The position numbers and the translations under genes are program-made. The notes beneath the pieces were generated by a model. That model saw only the letters and a list, made by a program, of their open reading frames with translations, made no database searches and had not been told where the DNA came from. This document shows positions 58,935 through 64,000 of a stretch of DNA of 64,000 bases, in pieces. The DNA is from Fasciolopsis buskii. Its lineage: Eukaryota > Platyhelminthes > Trematoda > Plagiorchiida > Fasciolidae. The DNA lies in NCBI GenBank assembly GCA_008360955.1, contig LUCM01001617.1, positions 58,300 through 122,299 of the forward strand. Reading direction: 5' to 3'. Numbering within the stretch: position 1 is the first letter of the stretch; each line of letters opens with the position of its first letter.

Positions 58935-60464
58935 TCGATTACGTACAAACGATAGTAACTGCTTCGTCGCTTCTTCCTTGCCTAAAAAGTAATGTCATCT
59001 GAAATTCAAAGACTTGATATTTTCCGGATTTTTGTTTTCTGCTTTGTTGCAAACAACAAAAAAGTTCGGATTGGGTACTAGATCAAACAATTCAGTTCAT
59101 GAATCATATACGGTTCGATGAGTGGATGACAAGCAAATTATGAGATGAGTTTGTACAAAAAAATGAATCCTTACGAACGTAAAAAGCATCGAATTTGCGT
59201 TTGAAAGCCATTCGTTTGTTATCATATCATGCATCCCATTAACTGAGCTACGAATTCATCCAATAAAAGATTTTTCTACTGATACCAGAATGAGCAAAAA
59301 AGCGGTTATCTGAAGGTGATGAAAAATCCGCTGGATTTTTTTCGTTCTACGATCGACACAAAGAACCGGAAAGAAAATAGCAGTCTCTGTTCAAATAAGT
59401 TAGCCACCGGCCGATAACACAAGGAAATTTGAATAGCGAAATAACACCATCCCTTGACTACATGATTTCTTGCACAAACAGTTTAAGGTACTCAGTCTGT
59501 TTGTCAGGTTGGCATGAAAATTGAAACACTGGTTGGCTAAGCATGATCCAGATAACAAGTACTAATTTTTTGCAGCAACAATTTCAGATATCAAGACGTA
59601 AACATATACGAAGCAGTGCCTGCGTAAACTAATAGCCAACTGGATATAAATCTGTTCAACCACAGGAATCATGATCTTAATAAATCGATTGAATTCGTTT
59701 ACACGATCAAGTGGTTCGAATGCATAAGTAGGAGAACAAAGAGGGTAGTAAAACATGTCTGGAAGCCAATGATGATAGCTGGTGTTTTCAGGTTGGTGCA
59801 GACTGGACCCTGCACTAACTTCACCATTCAATCTCGTCAGCAAACTGATCCCAATCAATTGCGTCCAGATAAGCTAATATTCGAAAACCTGGTGGACGAC
59901 GGGATCAGCCAGTGAGGTGAAAACGACCACAGTCACAATGTTATATATTAATATGTATGTACTGAAAACGAGCATGATGCCGGCACAGAAACTAAATAAA
60001 ATTATATGAAGGATGAGTATATATTCCGTGATTTATTGTTGTTTTTGGTTTGCCTTTTATCACGTGAGACTCCTATTCTAACTCACAGTTCTCTCTCTCC
60101 ATAGAACGATAATCCTCACCATCTGGGTTTCAAGTAGGAAGGCGGGAAATACCAACCAACGCCAAAGCCGAAACTAGGTTGCTTATATCTTCACGCCAAG
60201 CCATAGCCAGACCACCGAGTAGCAGGGAAAAATTTGTGATAAAAACGGAGCAGTCAGTAAAATTAAAAAGAAGTGCAACAGTACGCGATTCTACGCCACG
60301 GCAAGTTTCAAGGGAAAGGTTACCTCTCCAATCCTACAAATGATGGACCCCAGTGGCTATGGATCATGTGCCATTTACCACACTCATGCCTCAAGCAAGT
60401 CAGAAAAAGGCGAATAATACTATGCATAGGTGGGCATACTATTTACATAAAACATTCGAAAAAA
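58935..60464. other. Intergenic region between convergent genes
   Basis: AT-rich, with no coding signal. It holds the 3' untranslated region of DRC10 and, on the other strand, the 3' end of the gene at 60465-60662. Confidence 0.45.
59262..59267 (+). terminator. Poly(A) signal candidate for DRC10
   Basis: AATAAA in the context CCAATAAAAGATT, about 330 bp after the DRC10 stop codon. It is plausible as the polyadenylation signal, but AATAAA is frequent in AT-rich sequence. Confidence 0.3.
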
Positions 60465-60662
60465 TCATTCTAGTTGCCATTTAAAAGGAACGACCAATTT
60501 AGCATCAGTCTCTTCTTCAGGAAGCAAGGGCTCATTTGGATTCTCCGCCTCCAGCTGTAGACGACGTTCGTATTCATGCTGCCACGCGGCTTTGTCCCGC
60601 GGGAATACCATCCTCTTGTAGAATGAATCCCAAACCATTCCTTGTCGCACTTTGGAAAGCAC
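60465..60662 (-). CDS. Terminal exon of an unrecognised conserved-looking gene
   Basis: On the minus strand, right after the pyrimidine-rich acceptor TTTTTATTTCACTAG, a frame reads VLSKVRQGMVWDSFYKRMVF, PRDKAAWQHEYERRLQLEAE, NPNEPLLPEEETDAKLVVPF, KWQLE and ends at TGA. Its 65 residues have a Trp-rich, charged, globular character with an acidic Pro/Glu loop, unlike the repeat relics around it. It is convergent with DRC10 (about 1.5 kb between their ends). I do not recognise the family; a small mitochondrial or ciliary protein is conceivable but only a guess. Upstream exons, at higher coordinates, were not found. Confidence 0.5.
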   Translation of the reverse strand: MLSKVRQGMVWDSFYKRMVFPRDKAAWQHEYERRLQLEAENPNEPLLPEEETDAKLVVPFKWQLE

Positions 60663-60939
60663 CTAGTGAAATAAAAAGCAGGCGAAAAAACTCAAATCTG
60701 AAGAAAAAGCATCCGAGGAAAAATCGCCACACAATATATGAGTGCTGATACAGCACTTTGAAGATCTACCGCATATCCACATGCGATGAGCAGCAAAAAT
60801 TGTCAAGTAAGTCTAAACAATGCTTGGAATACAAGGACGATGTTGTGCACTTGTTTAAAGACCTAGGAAAGTTGCGAGTACTCCAAGTTATCAACCAAAA
60901 TGAGACACTTTGATATGTTGCGATGATCTGCGCGTTCCC
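60663..60939. other. Probable intron of the minus-strand gene
   Basis: Lies upstream of the exon at 60465-60662 on its strand. No further exon is recognised. Confidence 0.3.
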
Positions 60940-61250
60940 ATGATTCAACAAGCCATACAAGGTTTCACACTTCAGGCCGAAAACTCAATCATGTCTGGAA
61001 GGATAATTAATAGAGTTGAAGTGGTACTCTCCTGATCCTCCAGACTGAGGGTCTATTTGGGTTGGAAACTCTGTCGGATGAATTGTTGCTAGAAATAATG
61101 GCTTCGGCCGAAAACACCAATAGTTCTTCTGATTAGCGATTGAAATCTCCAGCAGTATCTACTCACCATTTCAACGAACTACAAAACTAAAACGAATACC
61201 ATGCTGCATTGGTCGTTGAGCTCGATAAGCCGGACCACAGTAACCATTAT
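60940..61250 (+). repeat. RTE 5' module, diverged copy
   Basis: Similar in order to 52968-53330, 61890-62230 and 63767-64000: the CCATGATTCAACAAGCCATAC start, the CTCAATCATGTCTGGAAGG block and the CTCTCCTGATCCTCCAGACT block. It is taken to be the 5' untranslated part of the local RTE family, or a non-autonomous derivative of it. Confidence 0.45.
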
Positions 61251-61599
61251 TTTGAACTGTCCAGTTCATCTATTAGGTTGATGCTCTATTACCTTGTGAA
61301 TCAGACTTTTGTGCCAAGTGCTCCGGTTCGGATCCAAAAAGAAGCCACGAAGTATGTCACCCCCGAACATCAGCATTCTTTGAGAAGTCCTCCTAACTTG
61401 AGCTCTTCGCTGCACTGTATACTATAAATATTGCACAAATACGTACAGATCACGTGTCATCGGAATCATGACGATAAACAAAAATAATGAGCGCGGAAGA
61501 AAAAAGGAAAAGAAGCAAATTGCAAAGTTCACTATTCATGTTCGTTCCATTCTCCTTTCCATGTAATCGGCCATCCAGTGGAATTCGTAATTCCTTAGT
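61251..61599. other. Non-coding
   Basis: No recognised feature. Confidence 0.35.
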
Positions 61600-63760
61600 G
61601 GGTTGGATATCACCCAGCTGCGCAAACCGAAACAGATGGTTGGCTTAGGGGGCTCTACCCCGGGCCTTTGACCAAACAATCTAGCCTGCAAGCCAGTGGG
61701 GCGATCTGAGGGTCACGTAACCCACTGGGGACCGGTGACTGAGTGCTCAGTTCGTAAGGCTTTCGGATGAGGTTAGACATCCTGAGTCCCCGATAGACCC
61801 ATTCAACATTCGAAATTTTTGTCACTCTATAGTTTTGGCTTGCTACTTAGGACCTCCGTAATGAGACTGTACCATGATATGCTGTGATGGACTGCAAGTC
61901 TCCATGACCCAACGAGCAACACACCATACCCTATCTCAAGCCGAATATTTAGTCACACATGAAAGGTCAATGAATGAAGGGCTAACGAATTAACCTGCTG
62001 GTCTTCTGGAATGAATGTTTATTCGAGCTGGCAACTCAGTCGAAAAAATGAATGGGGGAATAAACTATCAAAGTAGACGGGATTCTACTGAGCCACCCCT
62101 CGCTGCTTTGTGGACAAGTCTGTTAGAATCAGAGGCTTTGATTGACAGCCCTAAGCGTTGCCCTATTTAGCGGATGGATGTCTTACTGGCACATGTTTAC
62201 AATTTCCCATGAGTAACACGGTACGAACAGTTCCATACTGCTTCGGTAGTCGCGCAGAATAATCAGGACCGTGCGGCCCACAGTTTCCAGCAGGGTGGAC
62301 AGATATAAGTATGCTACTGTTCACTGTCTCCCCTTTTACTCAACCTGTGCCTCCCGTACCCAACCGCCTCACTTTGTTCCTCCGGTCTATCCACAACGCC
62401 AACACGGATAAAATCCCCAATACTTGCAACGATTCATTGCCAAATAGTTTAGCAAAACTATTTTCAGCCTCGATCACATCTTTCCAAGCCACCTCAACTA
62501 TATCGCAGTAAGCTACCGTTGGCGCGGTTCCATCCAAAACTGCAGATCGTACAGATTCATGTACGCAGTGTCAAAATAGACATCATCTTCAAATGTGATT
62601 TTTTTGCAGCTCGATGGACGTCGACGCAAACCGTAAACCGGGTTAGCCGTAGAACGTCTGCTCTGCCTGACCCCGGTGTTCACAGCCATAGCGAACGAAA
62701 ACCACCGGAGCTAAGAACCACGATAAACAGCAATCCAAGTAGGCGATGGAGCTAAATCAAATAGGCGGTGCATTTGACAGCAGGTTTCGTCTGAGGTCCT
62801 AGATCCAAGGTCCACCAAAGACACTGGATCTCTCAAGAGCAGCTGAGTCTATCAAAGCAAAAATGCCAGCTCTCAAATGGTAGGGAGATGAGTAAGGTAC
62901 ATCGACATTAAGTGTCAAGTGAAGGCAGGCATGAAAACAAGGAGGCTAAAGTAACCAAAGAAATGGAAGTAGCAGCTGGTTCAGATAAGCCGTTGTTTGA
63001 ACCCATGCGCGACACCAGTAGTCAGTGAATCTCAATCAGAGAAACGGTATGCGGCAAAAATGGAAAGCCTATTGAATGTAAACGGTAGATTTTATACCGC
63101 TGGGTTAAATACTCCAAGCAGTCTAGGTGTCCGCGCTCTACATCACTCACTTCGATGTCCACAACTGTCATTTAAACTCCAACGAAATTGAGGCGAGAAA
63201 GAGCCCCGGTACCAATGAACTATCTTCAATTTTTATTAGAATGAGTGGATATGCCCTGATAAAAACCAGTTACCTCCTCGGTCCGTGACATCTGGACAAG
63301 AGGTAAACGTTATCACTAAGCGATTCACCGATTGCACCCATTTTCAAGAATGTTACATGCAAAGGTCACAAAAATCATCTAAGAATCAGCTTGGTTTTCG
63401 TTTAGCTTCGATAATGCTGCACAGTTTGGCACCGGTTCGACACAGCAGGTGGGATTTCACTCATGTCCAAGATGCACTGACTAAATTTATACACTTCGCC
63501 AGATAGTTAAAACATACCCTACACACCATGGCTCGAAAACGGTTCAATTTTACTAGGTGCGTGCACTCAAATCAGTACCCTGTACAAGACGATTCAGTGA
63601 TCTTTAACGGAAGCAAAAGCCAGTGTCTGAATCTGTATCCCTTATAGTATTAGCAATTCTTTGGTCTCAACGGAGTAAACTGTCAAGCTAATTCAACATG
63701 AAACGTGGAGTTCCACAGGTGTCCCACGTTGACAACCTTTTCACAACGAGATTACACCTT
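61600..63760 (+). pseudogene. RTE-type LINE relic with most of endonuclease deleted
   Basis: A long 5' region (61600-62490) contains the module also seen at 52968 and 63767 and the CCATACTGCTTCGGTAGTCG block also present near 52036. It passes directly into the endonuclease end (YIAVSYRWRGSIQNCRSY, about 62.5 kb). The linker with QGPPKTLDLS follows, then the RT start and HNAAQFGT-like and IYTLRQIV segments (63.4-63.5 kb), and VKRGVPQVS (63.7 kb). RT then breaks off where another 5' module begins at 63767. Stops are dense throughout. Confidence 0.65.
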
Positions 63761-63766
63761 GACGAG

Positions 63767-64000
63767 ATGTGACGGCTTGCGTGCCTCCATGATCAAACGA
63801 GCTATACGGGATGGCTTAGATCAAGCCGAAGATCCAATCGTGCCCGGAAGGTCAATGGGTAGAGGCCTGACGAAGCAGTCTCCGGGTCCTCCTAGTTGGG
63901 GGTTGATCTGAGTTAGCAGCTCAATCAGAAAAACGAGTGGAAGAATAATTGATCCAAGCAGATGGGCTCCCACTCAGCTATTCCCCGACTGCCCTGCGGT
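63767..64000 (+). repeat. RTE 5' module at the right edge
   Basis: GACGGCTTGCGTGCCTCCAT onward is closely similar to 52968-53200, sharing the blocks ATGATCAAACGAGCTATAC, GGTCAATGGGTAGAGGCCTG and TAGAATAATTGAT. It is cut by the end of the window. It starts right after a truncated RT, so it is probably a separate insertion. Confidence 0.7.

Overview
The window looks like gene-poor, transposon-rich nuclear DNA from a flatworm (Platyhelminthes), most likely a tapeworm or fluke. That assignment is inference. It rests on three retroelement families I recognise as flatworm-like: RTE-type LINEs with an apurinic endonuclease, CR1/Jockey-type LINEs with a separate ORF1, and Gypsy-type LTR elements. It also rests on an intron-rich gene whose introns are full of their remains. 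Nothing is bacterial: there are no operons, ribosome-binding sites or CRISPR arrays, and nearly all open frames are short and decayed.

The one gene I can assemble is the orthologue of IQCD/DRC10, a subunit of the nexin-dynein regulatory complex of motile cilia. It runs on the + strand from 40287 to 58934. Eight exons can be placed with consistent GT-AG borders and phases, giving a 469-residue model against about 450 in the human protein. The seventh exon is the problem. The copy in the right place (49397-49472) is ruined by small indels, while a clean copy (29472-29546) lies about 11 kb upstream of exon 1. Both sit in a 2.2-2.3 kb duplicated segment. A third copy of part of that segment (43278-43722) agrees with the upstream version, so the block around 48.2-50.8 kb appears to be uncorrected long-read sequence.

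Layout: 1-12.8 kb is G-rich on the + strand, with a dispersed repeat and one weak exon candidate but no recognisable gene. 12.8-17.8 kb is a C-rich CR1-like LINE with ORF1, a 329-codon open frame, a 989-bp assembly gap and a decayed reverse transcriptase. 17.8-28.4 kb holds further strand-skewed repeat blocks, a CR1-like RT fragment (23.9-24.6 kb) and a Gypsy integrase end (26.5-27.3 kb). 28.47-30.66 kb is the first duplicate copy. 32.1-33.6 kb is an RTE relic on the minus strand and 36.1-37.9 kb a Gypsy relic on the minus strand. 38.9-40.3 kb has a weak terminal-exon candidate and a TATA-like site.

40.3-58.9 kb is DRC10. Its introns carry an RTE tail, an inverted pair of RTE endonuclease arms, an RTE relic with an intact YADD box, and a CR1/Jockey relic. 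From 60.5 kb to the right edge there is one exon of an unrecognised convergent gene on the minus strand, then RTE 5' modules and one more decayed RTE copy.

I found no convincing new biological system. The most informative signal is the displaced exon together with the error-dense duplicate, which affects how the gene and the assembly should be read.
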